NCBI GenBank assembly: GCA_947247005.1
Contig: OX365955.1
Coordinates: forward strand, 33,087,822 to 33,151,821
Reading direction: 5' to 3'
Length of the DNA stretch: 64,000 nucleotides
Origin: Spisula solida
Lineage: Eukaryota; Mollusca; Bivalvia; Venerida; Mactridae
Both the position numbers and the translations under genes were made by a program. Shown here piece by piece: positions 1-12,510 of the stretch (within the stretch, counting starts at the first letter, position 1; each line of letters starts with the position of its first letter). A model generated the notes under the pieces. The model did not search any database, was not told the DNA's origin, and saw only the letters and a list, made by a program, of their open reading frames with translations.

Positions 1-480
1 AAAATTTCGATTAGTTTAATTGATTGTAATTTGACATATCATACATGTATGTAAGCCATTGACCTTCAACATTGATTTTTGGGAAGAATTTGCGAGCAAA
101 GTACAATTGATATGAAGTTATGAGTGCGTGAAACAACAAGCATCATTTGGTATAAATAAGAGTGATCTCCCTTGTTTTGACCGTCTTACTCGTAGACAAC
201 AAATAATTTATAAATAAAGTCTTTATTATTATTATTCAGACGATAAAACCAAATTGATCACCTGCGTATGAACAACATGGTCTCGAGAGTAGTAATTGTT
301 ATTAACTGTTATTTTATCAAAATAAATTAATCAGTGAAAATTACGTTTAGTAAAAAAAGATATATATGAATTTCAGTATCGTCACGGAGGTAGTAGATGT
401 AATAAGTTTAATATATAACATGTAAACACTTTAGAACTACTTCGCTTCGTGTAGAACTTTTAAAATGACTGAAAAAAGCT

Positions 481-827
481 ACACCCGGGACATTCGATAG
501 ATGTTGCGATCAATTGTGCATTGGTCCGTGTATTTTGATAATACGAAACAAGTGCGCTTTAGCTCCAGCCGTTAGTGTGATTATCCGTAAAAATACCCAT
601 TTCACGAACAGTTTGGCAATATTTGTTGATATCAAAATAAACAAATGTGTTTCTGATTTAAGTTAACCTGTTTAAATATTTGAAGAAACATACGTAGCAG
701 AATTGAACATGTTGTTAGTTTCTGGAACTTATTGATTACGGATACTCATTGCTTTGTCTAAATATGTTAAGTTGATAATAAGAAATAAACAATGCTACCT
801 TTGAGTGGCTACGCTACGCCTCCTAAA
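481..827. mobile_element. Truncated copy of the TTGGGAGGCG family
   Basis: ATAATACGAAACAAGTGCG, GAACAGTTTGGCAATATTTG and TTAGTTTCTGGAACTTATTG match the right half of 56589-57378. It ends in CGCCTCCTAA, a mutated terminus. The left half is missing. Confidence 0.75.
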
Positions 828-2134
828 ACTTGACCTGAGCCACGGACCAGTCGTTTAGTTTCGTACAATAAAAACGCATGCAATTACTTTTATTCTCGCC
901 AATGTGTTTCAATACAGTAAAACCTCACGTGAAGACAACCTTAAAATAAGAACACCTCGATAATAAAACAATACTGTAAAATCACTAATTTTTGCGGGTA
1001 CCAAATTTAGCGGATTTTGGTAAAATGATAATTTGGTGGTTTCTTAAATTCGTGGATATAAATTATTGACAGAGACAAAATGATCTCATGGTTACATCTT
1101 CACTGATATTCTTTAGATATTATATGTCTTTTTTAATAGCAGCGCGGCAAATGAGAAATTTAGAAAACTTATTTGCTGTAAATAAAACTTTATCTTTCAC
1201 TGACAAACATGCGAACTATTTAAGCAATTGGTTGAACAATAAAAAATCTATTAAACATTTAATATACCATGTACCATTGAGGCGGGTCATGCCGTGACGT
1301 TATGATGACGTCGCCTTTCAAACACAGTATTTTAACCGAGAGACACGCTAAAAAGGCTTAGTAATTTGTATATATTGTCACCCTGACTTTCAAAACAGAT
1401 CTGATGTTACTGTTCCCATTGTTTATATGTGTCTCTGTACTACTGTTCCAAAAAAAATGAGTTACAGTGATGTAAGAAATTGCTCTAGCCTTGAAGCGTC
1501 TCTCAGTGTACGAACGGTGTCTGTCAACGTCAAACTATCTTTTCTGTGACCTGACCAGTGTTCACTTGTTAGTTTATACCTCCGCCATCTGTGAACAATT
1601 TGTGCCAACAGAATACGAATGGATGTTGAATGCCATTACATTTAGCTTATCTAATTATTTTAATGGTTTGTATTTTCTTTTTTTCCAATTTATAACATAA
1701 TTTAAGAATCGCGCGGTTTTTGGTTTTTGACGTTGACGTCGTTTCGTCAATGACGCGCTTGGATATATACACTTGTTTACTCAGCCGTGATCATAAACAA
1801 ACAGCGATTGCTTCATAAGTTTGCATGCACACGCCAGTAAAATCAAGGTAATGCCACATAGTTTGCCAATATTATTTATTCAGTGGTTACTGAGATATTC
1901 CCGTGTTTAGTATGGTTAATAATGAAAATTTACAGTGTGACCCGCCTGTGCGTTACATGGTTTCTATGACAACGCTTTGCATAAGCATCACCAACAACAA
2001 CGAACATCTGTTGCTGCCATTATATAGAGCATGAAATGCTACACATATGAGATAAATTTCATTAAAATTTAATTGTTGAGTAAGAAGTTATGAGAAAAGT
2101 CCTATGATTTCTGGAACACCCCTCGTATATGTGT

Positions 2135-2196
2135 GCCTCCACCCGGTTTTGAACCAAATTAGACGGCAAGCGAGTTTACCATTGAGCTACGGAGGC
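2135..2196 (-). mobile_element. tRNA-like relic
   Basis: The minus strand starts GCCTCCGTAGCTCAATGGTA and ends GGTTCAAAACCGGGTGGAGG plus C. The GCCTCC/GGAGGC stem closes and both promoter boxes are present, but the anticodon arm is not clean. SINE head or tRNA pseudogene. Confidence 0.55.
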
Positions 2197-2902
2197 CACA
2201 CATCATGTAAATGCTATCACACTTTGCAAACCAAACCACAGGGTCCATGCAAAAGTCACATTTGGCATGATTTTGTCAGTAAACAATGTAAGCCGGGAAT
2301 CATTGTTGTTACCATGGCAGTCAGGAATAATTATGAAGCGCTAGCGACACCTTGTAAACAAACTCCCGCGTTTACCACTGAACAAATACCCCACTCTTTC
2401 TGTTCTGTCGCCGTGACCTCTGTTTTATAATTAATTATTATACAAGCGTTTTTTGGTTAAGTACAGATACTTTTCACCTCAAAAACAACAGAGAAAGAAT
2501 TCCACCAGTATAATAACGTCATTCATGTAGCGCCATGTTATAGTATGGCCATTATCTTGACACTTAAACCATCACCAGTAAACGATTCCTATAATTGTGT
2601 ATTGCAAATAACAGTGGTTTGACGAGAGAGCCGACCAGAAACTCTATATTTCACGCAGCGTGTGTCTTTCAGATAGCCAAACAAGGTGTGCAAGAAAGTG
2701 ATTGATTGCTTCACGTTATCCACAACTGACTGGTTCTATAATTGAACTTATTGTACCATTCATTATTAACTCAAGTCCGCAGACCAGTCTAAGAATGAAA
2801 AAACGCAAGGGACGTGTTTTTTTATATGAGACGCATGCAAAAGTGGTTATTGCCATATCTTAGAAAGGAACATTGTTTAGAATAAAAGTGTATAGTTTAC
2901 AT

Positions 2903-3694
2903 GTCGTACTTGTACTCGTATAATGCCGTACTTGTACTCGTATAATGTCGTACTTGTACTCGTATAATGTCGTACTTGTACTCGTGTAATGTCGTACTTG
3001 TACTCGTATAATGTCGTACTTGTACTCGTGTAATGTCGTACTTGTACTCGTATAATGTCGTACTTGTACTCGTATAATGTCGTACTTGAACTCGTATAAT
3101 GTCGTACTTGTACCTGTGTCATGTCGTACTTGTACTCGTGTAATGTCGTACTTGTACTCGTATAATGTCGTACTTGTACTCGTATAATGTCGTACTTGTA
3201 CCTGTGTCATGTCGTACTTGTACTCGTGTAATGTCGTACTTGTACTCGTATAATGTCGTACTTGTACTCGTATAATGTCGTACTTGTACTCGTATAATGT
3301 CGTACTTGTACCTGTGTCATGTCGTACTTGTACTCGTATAATGTCGTACTTGTACTCGTGTAATGGCGTACTTGTACTTGTGTAATGTCGTACTTGTACT
3401 CGTGTAATGTCGTACTTGTACCTGTGTCATGTCGTACTTGTACTTGTGTAATGTCGTACTTGTACTCGTGTAATGTCGTACTTGTACTCGTATAATGTCG
3501 TACTTGTACTCGTGTAATGTCGTACTTGTACTCGTGTAATGTCGTACTTGTACTCGTGTAATGTCGTACTTGTACTCGTATAATGTCGTACTTGTACCTG
3601 TATCATGTCGTACTTGTACTCGTGTAATGTCGTACTTGTACCTGTATCATGTCGTACTTGTACTTGTATCATGTCGTACTTGTACTCGTGTAAT
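2903..3694. repeat. 22-bp minisatellite, 36 units
   Basis: The unit is GTCGTACTTGTACTCGTATA plus AT. The array is exactly 792 bases long, i.e. 36 units with substitutions (CTCGTAT, CTCGTGT, CCTGTGTC, CTTGTATC variants) but no length change. Minus-strand ORFs reading STSTTLYEYKYDI arise because three units make 66 bases without a stop. They are not genes. Confidence 0.97.
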
Positions 3695-4192
3695 GTAAAT
3701 TTGCAAAAAAGCTAAAGACAATTACAATTATATGCAATGTCGACAAAACTATAGTTTACTTTACTATAAAAAATGTATAGTACATTCATGTGTACATGCA
3801 CTACTAATTGGATGGAAGAGGTCGGCATGTTATAGATAGAGAAAGAAAATTGTCCTATTTGTCGATGGCGTAGCCCGAGACATTATAAGACACCCGAGTG
3901 TAACTACAAGGTTATTAGGGGTGTCTGTTATGCATACAATCAACAGTTCCAATACTTGCACTGTCTGCTGATTTTAAAATGAAAATGCTGCACAATTCAG
4001 CCAATTAAATTGAGTAATACAAGACGCTTGTAACAGTGTTATGTCCTTCATAAAATTATAAATCGTAATTCACGTGAATCACGTAACCGGTCTGTAGCTA
4101 GTGAACCTAGTATTTAGATAGTTTTGCGCCGTGATGTAATGTTTCGTTAGATCTTGGATGGGACAAAGGAGAGTGTAATAACTTAAATGCAT

Positions 4193-4306
4193 GCACTAAA
4201 GTAATTGTACTCACTACTTTGAAAATAAGACCCACCCCATCAATTATCATTGCATTTAGCCACACCTCTTCATTTAACATCAATGTAAATTGTCGTCACT
4301 ATGAAA
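4193..4306 (+). repeat. Two-copy dispersed repeat, left copy
   Basis: Shares ACCCCATCAATTATCAT, GATTTAGCCACA-like sequence and CAATGTAAATTG with 51561-51674. A second shared module (GTTATAGATAGAGAAAG...GTCGATGGCGTAGC, near 3830) also precedes both copies, suggesting an older element of about 350-480 bases. Confidence 0.65.
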
Positions 4307-4612
4307 CAGAGCAAGGTCGAGTCACAACAAAGGCATGTTTTTATTACTCGCGAGTTCGAATCCCAGTTTATGAATTTTCGGCTAGAAACATATTTTTGCA
4401 TAAAGTCTATATACAAATATAGTCCACCTCCTACAGTATCGTAGCTACATTTATGAGTTTTATCCCACCCCCTCCCCTGCAGACTTTTTGCTCAAGGAAG
4501 CCCGAGTAACAAAACATTAAAAAAAACTCTGACCTGAATGGGCATGCTATTGTTTGCAAACAAAAGCATTGGAAAGGCCACCAAAATGTGGGCGGGTAAA
4601 CTATAAGCCGTT

Positions 4613-4713
4613 TATAGATCACATATTAGAATTATAAACAAATTAAGTGCAGCGGTCGCTTCGCTCCCTTGCACTATATTAAATTTGTTTATAATTCTAA
4701 TATATGATCTATA
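4613..4713. mobile_element. 101-bp hairpin element
   Basis: Arms TATAGATCACATATTAGAAT... and ...ATTCTAATATATGATCTATA pair over 32 bases with about one mismatch, around an inner AGTGCA...TGCACT stem with a GC-rich loop (GGTCGCTTCGCTCCC). It sits 13 bases left of the 1-kb TIR element. Confidence 0.8.
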
Positions 4714-4726
4714 ACCTATACTTATA

Positions 4727-5730
4727 CGTGGGACGTTCAAAAATAAACGGGACTATTGTCACAAAACGTGCTAGTTAAACGAAAATAATCAAATTATATA
4801 CCATCATAAATCGGAATCCTTTTTCTACATACTGTAAAAATATCAACATAAACAAATACGCGGTCCGTGAGTAACAGGTGTCTAAACAAGGTCACTAACG
4901 CTGACCCGCCGCACAAAATGACGTCGTGCTATTTTACACGGCCTTAGTGCTTCGCACAGGGCTACGAAACACGACGTTCATAGTGATATAGGGTGACGAA
5001 TACATTCCAGTACCACATTGTGTCACACAAGTAAAGCGTTGGTGAGAATCGAATGTATTTTCCCGGATTTTACATCGAATATCTGGGCGAGAATCCGTAC
5101 CATGAAACGTTGGTATATTGAAAATGTCTCGGTTACTGACGTCACAGACGTTCTTATGATTTCCTATAACGTCCCTGTCTTAAAAAGCTAAACAATTATC
5201 ATTAAATCATTTGTGCCATTCTAAAACTGATAAACGACTCGCAGAACTGTTTCCAAAATGTAGTTACGATACTTCCACTACGATTCAGAGGACTTAATCA
5301 TCTTGCTGTTGGTAGAACTTGGTGTTTGTCGTTTATCCTTACGTTGTGGTGACGTCACTTCTGCGTTATGAAATTGTCACGCTTGGCGTTCAACTTTTGT
5401 TTATTTCAATACCTAACGTACTTTTTGCAGACATCGTCCAACATGTAACAAGTAATGTTATGGCGAAGTTTGAAACCCAACGATGTGATAGTATTAAAGA
5501 TACACCCCATTACATAGTCGCCATTTATGGTAATTGGTGGGCTGCGCCGGGTGCGGTTACCATGGTTTCAAAATGGACTATTTTGAGAGGACGTGATAGT
5601 GTAACTCGATAAATCAGATATCGAATTTTCGCAGTTGGATTCCGATTCCACGTTATGTAATAATATTTGTATAATATTGAAAACTGTTCCCGTGTGAGCC
5701 CCAGTCCCGTTTATTTTTGAACGTCCCACG
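4727..5730. mobile_element. 1004-bp TIR element, Tc1/mariner-like, non-autonomous
   Basis: The ends are CGTGGGACGTTCAAAAATAA and its inverse, TTATTTTTGAACGTCCCACG, with an inverted match of about 28 bases. A TA dinucleotide flanks each side (4725-4726, 5731-5732), the target duplication of the Tc1/mariner superfamily. The length is near that of a full mariner, but no transposase frame survives that I can recognise; the 97-codon frame at 5319 shows no DDE-type motif. Confidence 0.85.
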
Positions 5731-5838
5731 TAAATCGGTTGGTTTGATCTTCTGTAACTTGTGTTGTGGGTACAGTGAGTATGGATCTTATTATTATTAT
5801 ATCATGAAGCGTATCTTATAATTCACAATTACAGTCCA

Positions 5839-5960
5839 CAGTATGTCATTTATTGCGGGGTGGGTATATAGGCTTGCTTGAAATATCCTTTTATGGTGAT
5901 ATGGATGGTCCGTTCTATGCGGGTGGCTAGGTGCTGTCGCTGTTTCTGTACGTCTTTGGG
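5839..5960 (+). repeat. TATATAGGCTTGCTTG dispersed repeat, copy 1
   Basis: GTATATAGGCTTGCTTGAAA, ATGGATGGTCCGTTCTATG, GGTGGCTAGGTGCTGTCGCT. Matches 25719-25860 and, inverted, 17103-17230. Confidence 0.7.
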
Positions 5961-5965
5961 TTGTC

Positions 5966-7006
5966 TGTGCGCTATATGTAATATGCCAACATAAATAAAT
6001 ATAAAAACCCCAACATATATTAATGCCAATGCCAAGAACATGACGTGTATATTATATAAGATTAAGTATAAAAATTGCATGAATACATAAGCACTCCAAA
6101 TTTACCTTCAAAACAGTTATAATATTCAGACTCTTTATCTCAGATGCTTTTTGTAGGAAGTTAATGTCATTTTGTGGTTCAGATTTCAGAGATCGGGTTC
6201 AATTTGTACATCTTTTACAAACAAAAAAGCACACTTCATGGTTATATAACCAGAGTCAAGTGCACAATATAAAATCATCTAAAACGACATAAAATCATAT
6301 AGATGGTATGTCACCAATGTCGTTTTTGAGATAAATGGCTTTCTAATGACCTACCATCGAATTTTGTTCATTTTATCTATTTCTTGCATATATGACACCA
6401 TCAAGTTCATTTTAAGATTTGTATTACATTAAACCACTTTTAAACAATGCATGATATTTTGTGTGTTCAGTGGTCATTCTTATTGACCTAAGTCACAATT
6501 TCGGCTGCCTGGTGAACAAATTCAATCATTGTACATTATATATAGTGACCCACTCACTTTCCAAAAAGTGTGATTTTCAAATGACCGTCAAAAATATCTT
6601 ACGATCGAAAATTATTCTAAATTGGATAAAAGTTGAGAATAATATAGAACATCAGTTTAGTCAAATTAAAATGGAGCTATTTACCAAAAAGTACTAATTT
6701 TGAATAAATTTGCATAAATTAACCTAATTTGCATATTAGAATGAAATAAAATTTTATGAAAAACATTTCAAAGTTTACCTTCTTCATATTACTTGATCAT
6801 GCACTACATATTTTATATAATTTTACTTTTTATACATGCAAAAAATAAAAAGTTAAAAAATATCTATTTTTAGGCTAATAGTATGTTTATTTTCATTAAT
6901 TAACATTTATATGCCATCAATGGAAATAAATAGCATGTCTGTTCTCACTTAGTACGATTTTGAAATTTCGCGCATGCGCACAAGGCAGCTCGGGCCTCCT
7001 TAAGAC
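5966..7006. other. AT-rich region without recognised features
   Basis: Very AT-rich with scattered stops in all frames. A 78-codon frame at 6461 has no recognisable domain. Confidence 0.6.
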
Positions 7007-7330
7007 CGCCTCCTTGGTAGCCTAGTGGTAAAGCGTCCGCTTCTAGTGTGGGAGGTCCAGGTTTCGATACCAGACCGCGTCATACCAACGACAAATAAAA
7101 ATGGTACCAGTAATTCCCAATGCTAGAAGTTCAGCAAATAAAGGAATATGGCTTCACTTCTCTCAAATCTTCGTGGCGATGGATAACATCAGGAATGAGG
7201 TGTCGAGAGTCATGAATATAAGTCAAAAAAACTTGTTTCACAATCGACCTGAAATAAATTAGTATAAACTAAGACATAAAAAATTATACTGAGAGAATAA
7301 AAGATAATTGACTTGACTTGACTTGACTTG
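7007..7330 (+). mobile_element. tRNA-derived SINE, full-length copy
   Basis: The head GCCTCCTTGGTAGCCTAGTG (A box) and GGTTTCGATACC-like B box resemble a tRNA. The body includes AATGGTACCAGTAATTCCCA and GAGGTGTCGAGAGTCATGAA. It ends in a (TTGAC)n tail at 7308-7330. The same body and 3' region recur, inverted, at 36480-36738 and 46740-46968. Confidence 0.88.
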
Positions 7331-7871
7331 GTAGTTCTTTCCGTATGTTGGATATTTGAACTTCGTTATTTCATGTATGATCTTTACGCCTACATTTTTG
7401 CGACATTAAACAATATCTGAACTTGTATTTTTGTCTAGCAGGAAAAAACAATGTACGAACTTTAAATAATTACATAACATTGTTCAAGTCTATGTATAAT
7501 TACAATGTAGTACATATTTTATTCTGAACATAAAACTCGAGTTTTTGCAGGAGCGTCGAGAAAGCAAGAGAACATCGATTTCCTGTTACCGCACGTTTAT
7601 TTGAAAAGTATAGAACGCGGGATTGTGATAGGGTGTGTCCAATGCTAGCAGATTATCGGGTGAGACACACGTCATAACCGCACTCATTTAAACGCTGCCG
7701 ATTTTTCGTTGACGGGAGAACAAATTAAGTTACAGAACGGCAAACTTTTATTCGCGCGAACAATTTAGTTTTTTTATTTTAGTTAGTTGGAAACGCTCAA
7801 AATTTCTTCGTCTGTGAAAACAAACAGTTAATATTTTGCCATTGAAGTTGGGACAACAAAGCGAGGACACT
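7331..7871 (+). promoter_or_regulatory. Presumed promoter and 5' leader of the myomodulin gene
   Basis: This is the non-repetitive stretch between the SINE ending near 7330 and the start codon. I see no convincing TATA box. An ACGTCA half-site, as in cAMP-response elements, lies near 7669. The last 220 bases lack any ATG, as expected for a leader. The transcription start is not determinable here; the assignment rests on position. Confidence 0.35.
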
Positions 7872-7926
7872 ATGAACTACACATTACATATTGCTGCTAT
7901 ATTATTCTGTATATATACAGTTTCAG
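7872..7926 (+). CDS. Myomodulin precursor, exon 1 (signal peptide)
   Basis: This exon encodes the start of the secreted neuropeptide precursor completed by 35370-36235. From the ATG it gives 18 codons reading MNYTLHIAAILFCIYTVS plus the first base of a split Gly codon. The hydrophobic stretch at residues 5-17 followed by small residues is a textbook secretory signal peptide. The exon ends at a strong donor (G|GTAAGT), phase 1. The ATG is the first in its frame after a TGA at 7815, has A at -3, and no other ATG occurs between about 7644 and 7871, so start choice is firm. Known: invertebrate neuropeptide genes often place the signal peptide on its own exon. Inferred: pairing with the distant exon, based on exact phase match and the absence of any other secretory leader in between. 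A small unseen exon inside the intron cannot be excluded. Confidence 0.82.
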
Positions 7927-9723
7927 GTAAGTCGCTTTTTATCATCTTTTTCAATGCATTCAAAACATTTAAACTATTTGTATTGAAAATTGTTAGCTGT
8001 TTTTCACTTTCGTGTTATAATGTATCATTTTATTATAATTCCAGTGTTTTATTTCATTCTGCGAATTATACAAGGGACAATATATTTAACTCTAAAATAT
8101 TATATGCTTTTAATGACTGTAAAGTGATATCTAGTTATTGTGTATTATTTTAAGATTAGTGTAATGCATCCAGGCTAAATGCATCTACAACACACTTTTT
8201 CTGATACTATCACGTTTACTAATCTTCATTCAAGCACTGTCTAAATATCGTACACAATTACTATTTTTCTAATGAACGGACGAAATATTCATAGTACATA
8301 CTTGTATTAATTTCACTCAAAACATGAAACTGAACACCAATCATCGAAAGAGAAGTTTGCTCAGCTGTTTCTGTTCAATGTTGCCTTCATAGTCAGATTT
8401 TGTTATTATATTTTAGAAAGGCATTCTCTTTCGTTCTTATCTTTCCTGTTTAATAATTGTAAATCATTTGTCAACGATTATTATAAGTCGTAGATAAAAG
8501 GAATATATAATAATTATGTTTCAACTAAATTGAACAAGTTCATTTCTGACGGTTTAATAACAAAGTTTCAAGTTTCAAGTTTTACTAGCAAAATCTGCAA
8601 AACCGATGTTCTTAGTTCAGCCAGGCTGTGTATTAAAAGTATTGCGGTATTTGAAAAACAATGTCGGGCAAACCGAAGTATTTATATTACAAATAAAAGA
8701 TCAGCGAGACTATTTAAAGTTATGCTTTTTTCCATGATAATTCATGAGTTAGACTATAAGCCTAATAAAGACTAGTTTAGATATATGGTCTACAAAACGC
8801 AGATACAGTTTTATAATTATACCGATACAGCATAAAATACCAAATATAATAAATAAACATTTCTCATAATGAAGTCTGCTAAAGCTGCCTTTGAATACGC
8901 AACATTTAATGTAATGTCTATAAAAACTGTCAATAATTTACGTACTACCACCAAATGTCTGATATATAACATATAATAAACAAACACTTCTAAAATTATA
9001 TTAGAGGTGAATATTCTGTAGACTTAGCAAGAGAACAATTACTGCCTCATTGCAATTACATAAATCGTATTTACCACAAAACAAATAAGATAAATGCCAA
9101 GTCTGGCATATCATAAAAGAGTCTTGAATTAATTTCACACACTTTATTATGACAAAATTGTTTGTATATTTCGTATGTGTGGACACCTGTATTATATGTC
9201 TTATGAAAATTAAAAAATCTTAAAAACAAAATGTCCACATATATACATATATAATAATAATGTATCATTTATATGTTATAATAATAGTTGTGTTTTGTGC
9301 CTAAATTGACTAATTGAAGATTAAGCGTATTTTCTATAGATGACTGTCCGTTATACGACACGTTATGTACAAGCACTAACGTTTCTATCAACAATGGCAC
9401 TTAAAATAACATGGACACTTTTGGAAAATCGCACCATCATTATGCTAGACAACTATCCTATACTAGTAACGTTACTTGTTCAAAATTTAACATGAGTGTT
9501 TTAAATGTATAACATGTCTAATAAATAACTCGTTTTTCACGTTTATAGACAGTAATTATTTAAAAATTACGCTATTTTCTTTCTTAGGTGATTTATACAT
9601 GTAGTGTCCGTTGGACCTTTGAATTAAATGTTTTTGGTGGTTTTTTAATCACAAATTTATTAGAAAATCTACACACTATCGAGTAACAAATTATATATCT
9701 AATTTTATACTGGTCGATATCAG

Positions 9724-10024
9724 TAATGCTAAGGTCACATTTGCCCTACGAGCTCCTTACGAGCTCCGTACGAGTTGATGTTTGCAAACGCGTACGGCGT
9801 CCGTACGGAGCCCGTACGGACACCGAAGACTCGTACGAGCATCGTACGGATTTTCTTAACGCGTACGAGCATCGTACGGATATCGTACGAGTGCATATCT
9901 ATAGAATATTCATGGTCCGTACGAGCTGTGACCAGACGATACGAACATACATTCAAAAATTGTGAACTCGTAGGAGTTGATGAATTCGTACGGATATCGT
10001 ACGAGCTTTGTGACCGTAGCATTA
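9724..10024. mobile_element. 301-bp CGTACG-rich TIR element
   Basis: The ends are TAATGCTAAGGTCACA and (inverted) TAATGCTACGGTCACA, one mismatch in 16. The interior holds 12 copies of the palindrome CGTACG in contexts such as TCGTACGAGC and TCGTACGGAT. Overlapping ORFs on both strands reflect this low-complexity palindromic content and are not genes. Confidence 0.8.
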
Positions 10025-10542
10025 AAGAAAAAAACATATCTTGTAATACCTACTTTTTTGCTGTTGTTGCTGTTGATGACGTCATGGCTTCAATCCATCG
10101 CATACCATCTGATAAATGACCGTATTATCGAAACATAGATACAGCTGTTTGTTTAATTTGCATCTAAGACAATTATATCAAATTCAAACCCATTACCAAA
10201 TATTAGACGTAACTTTAATGTGACAATTTGCTTGCATTTCGATGTTCTGTTTAAATAAGACACACCGGAACATCCATCACTCATTTCTATATGTTCTGTT
10301 ATTTCAACGTCGTTTTGTCATTAATGAAGACGCATGCTATTTGTTGACTCTGTGTTGTTTAATATAGATCTACAAGGAATTTGGGAATACAGAAATTTAT
10401 TGGGTAAAATTTCTATGATTTCATTAAAGAAACTTTTCCACGTAATACAGATAAACAGCTGCAGGTTTTTATCAATTTAAATTCTTCTAATGTCACGTCA
10501 AGCAATAATAGAAATGCGAGTTTCCTCGTAATATAGAATCTT

Positions 10543-10581
<39 letters not shown>
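10543..10581. repeat. (AAT)n microsatellite
   Basis: An uninterrupted ATA/AAT trinucleotide run of about 39 bases. Confidence 0.95.
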
Positions 10582-12272
10582 TATGGTACTAGTGTTCAAC
10601 CGAGTAGAAAGAAATGCTAATGATTCAGTATACCATTAGCCTGAAGAAGCCATTTAGGTGAAACGTTGTTATTAATGAAATGAATAGGTTATAAAACTGT
10701 TATAAAATTCGTGTTCGGTGGTTATATCATTATTATATGTACAATCGAGTGAAAGCCTTTAAGTTTTAGGGGCCAAAATTAAAATCGCGTTTCACAAATC
10801 GGAAAAGCATACCGTTTGACTGCAAAATGTTTTTAAAACTATATACTGGTATACATTTTACTTCCATAGCGGAACCCCAGTAAAATAAGTATAGTTAGAT
10901 GATGAGTGCTAATTTTTTTTAGTTTGTTGTCATCGGACCGGACTTGATAACTTACAAAATAAAAGCGCTCAAAAACCGTTTAGGACTTTTGCCGTTGAAA
11001 ACTATTTCCTGACCGTTGCAATTAACTTACGCGAATGAATAAAAATAAACAGAACTGTTTCGTACACTGACCGCTTCGTACTCTCGACCATTTGTTGCTT
11101 GTTATACGAGACGGCTCAATGATTTTAAACGCAATCCTGTTTCTGATATTAACAAATTAATATTATTGATATTAAGATTTATAGAGGGATGGTAATCTAT
11201 TGTCCGTTACTATTTACCGGATCTAAGTATTATTTTTGTATTTTCCGTAAGGTTTACCATAACAATGTTTTCACAAGTTTTAACAACTAGCATGATTGTA
11301 CGACGGAGGAGCTCGGAATATTCATGCGAACCAAGTTAATAGTTTCGCACACTACTCAAACGTACGCTACTGTATGCCCACATCGTCACATATACACTAA
11401 CTTACTTAATGTCGGTATTGTTTCTGTAAAATTTTAAAGCAAGACGTGTGTCTAGAAATATCCCCTAGGATCATTAGTTGTGTAAGTTAAGATGGAAGCA
11501 CGGCGCTATTTTATTATTTCTATTACATGTGCCAGCTTTGTGGTATCTACGTTAATATATCAACACGAAAATGAAGTTTTCTTATAAAATAAAGAAAGCT
11601 ACAAATAAAGTCTTCAGTCACATGTCAGTCAGTATAATTTATATCCCTGTATTTTAATATTGGTTCACTCTTAATTGTTACGACAATACAAGTTTCAACA
11701 AACCTGCATAATTATTACTCTTTGTCATTTCGAGAAATTTGAATTCAACGTTTTGAAAACCAATTAAATCCAGCCAAAAGTTGGCAATCAGCCTTTGGCC
11801 ATTTACAATCTATATTGAAAAGACTGGCAACATAATTATAAACACGTTTACATGAAATTATACAAGAAAGTAACATATCAACATTATAACAGTCTTTACA
11901 AAAACACAGTACCAAGAGCTTTATTTACATGGCATCATTTTTTTTGTACAATAACGCTTCATATTTCATTTAAGACATAACGGTATGTTTTTGATTGTTC
12001 TCTTACGTGACATTATTGAGAGACGAATGTTTCAATTTACAGTATGCCATGGTATATCTTAATGTTATTTGATTATCAAATGTCTAAACATTTCTGTATA
12101 TAGAGCAGTAATGTAGAAACAGGCATTCAGTGTCAATAATTATATAATATACATCGCCTTTTTTCTTTCATCATCATGATGTTACCGAGCTTTGATTTAA
12201 GCAACCTCTCATGCAATAGTGTTAAAAACTGTTCAAAACCACATACCACATTGACTGTGTTGTAATACCTTA

Positions 12273-12510
12273 TTTTACCTTGAAAGCGTAGTGGTAGAGC
12301 GTCCGCTTCGTGTTTGGGCTCAATTTCTGGTCGTGACGTACAAATGCCTTTAAAAGTGGCACAGGTAAATCTCCCTTGCTTGACACTCAGCATCGTTAGT
12401 TTCAGGTAACTGCTGGTTCCCTCAGTGCCAGGATAATGTTACTTTGTAGTCTCAAATGACTGAAATACTGTTGACCAGTGGGACTTCAAACAAGTATGAT
12501 AAATAACCAA
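12273..12510 (+). mobile_element. tRNA-derived SINE of a second type
   Basis: The head carries AAAGCGTAGTGGTAGAGCGT. The tail reads CAAATGACTGAAATACTGTT then GACCAGTGGGACTTCAAAC, resembling the ACTGTTGAAAGTGGCGTTAAAC-type SINE tail common in bivalve genomes (from memory). A lone tail fragment of this type also lies at 33115-33160. The 86-codon minus-strand ORF here is a shadow. Confidence 0.75.

Larger units (their letters stand above)
1..2902. other. Left-edge non-coding region
   Basis: Apart from the truncated TIR element (481-827) and the tRNA-like relic (2135-2196) I see nothing beyond AT-rich unique sequence. A small pogo-like end (AATACAGTAAAACCTCACGT, near 912) is probably a remnant. 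Open frames of 69-108 codons here have no recognisable content. Confidence 0.6.

Noticed and set aside
2860..3672. ORFs with Tyr/Thr/Ser-rich 22-residue repeats as a silk- or byssus-like protein
   Set aside because: Caused by the 22-bp array; three frames per strand are equally open and there is no signal peptide.
5319..5612. Transposase gene inside the 1-kb mariner-like element
   Set aside because: The 97-codon frame lacks catalytic-triad context or a helix-turn-helix I could recognise, and the rest is interrupted.
9726..10119. Overlapping Arg/Thr-rich ORFs on both strands
   Set aside because: They follow from CGTACG palindromes of a TIR element; similar content on both strands is a shadow effect.
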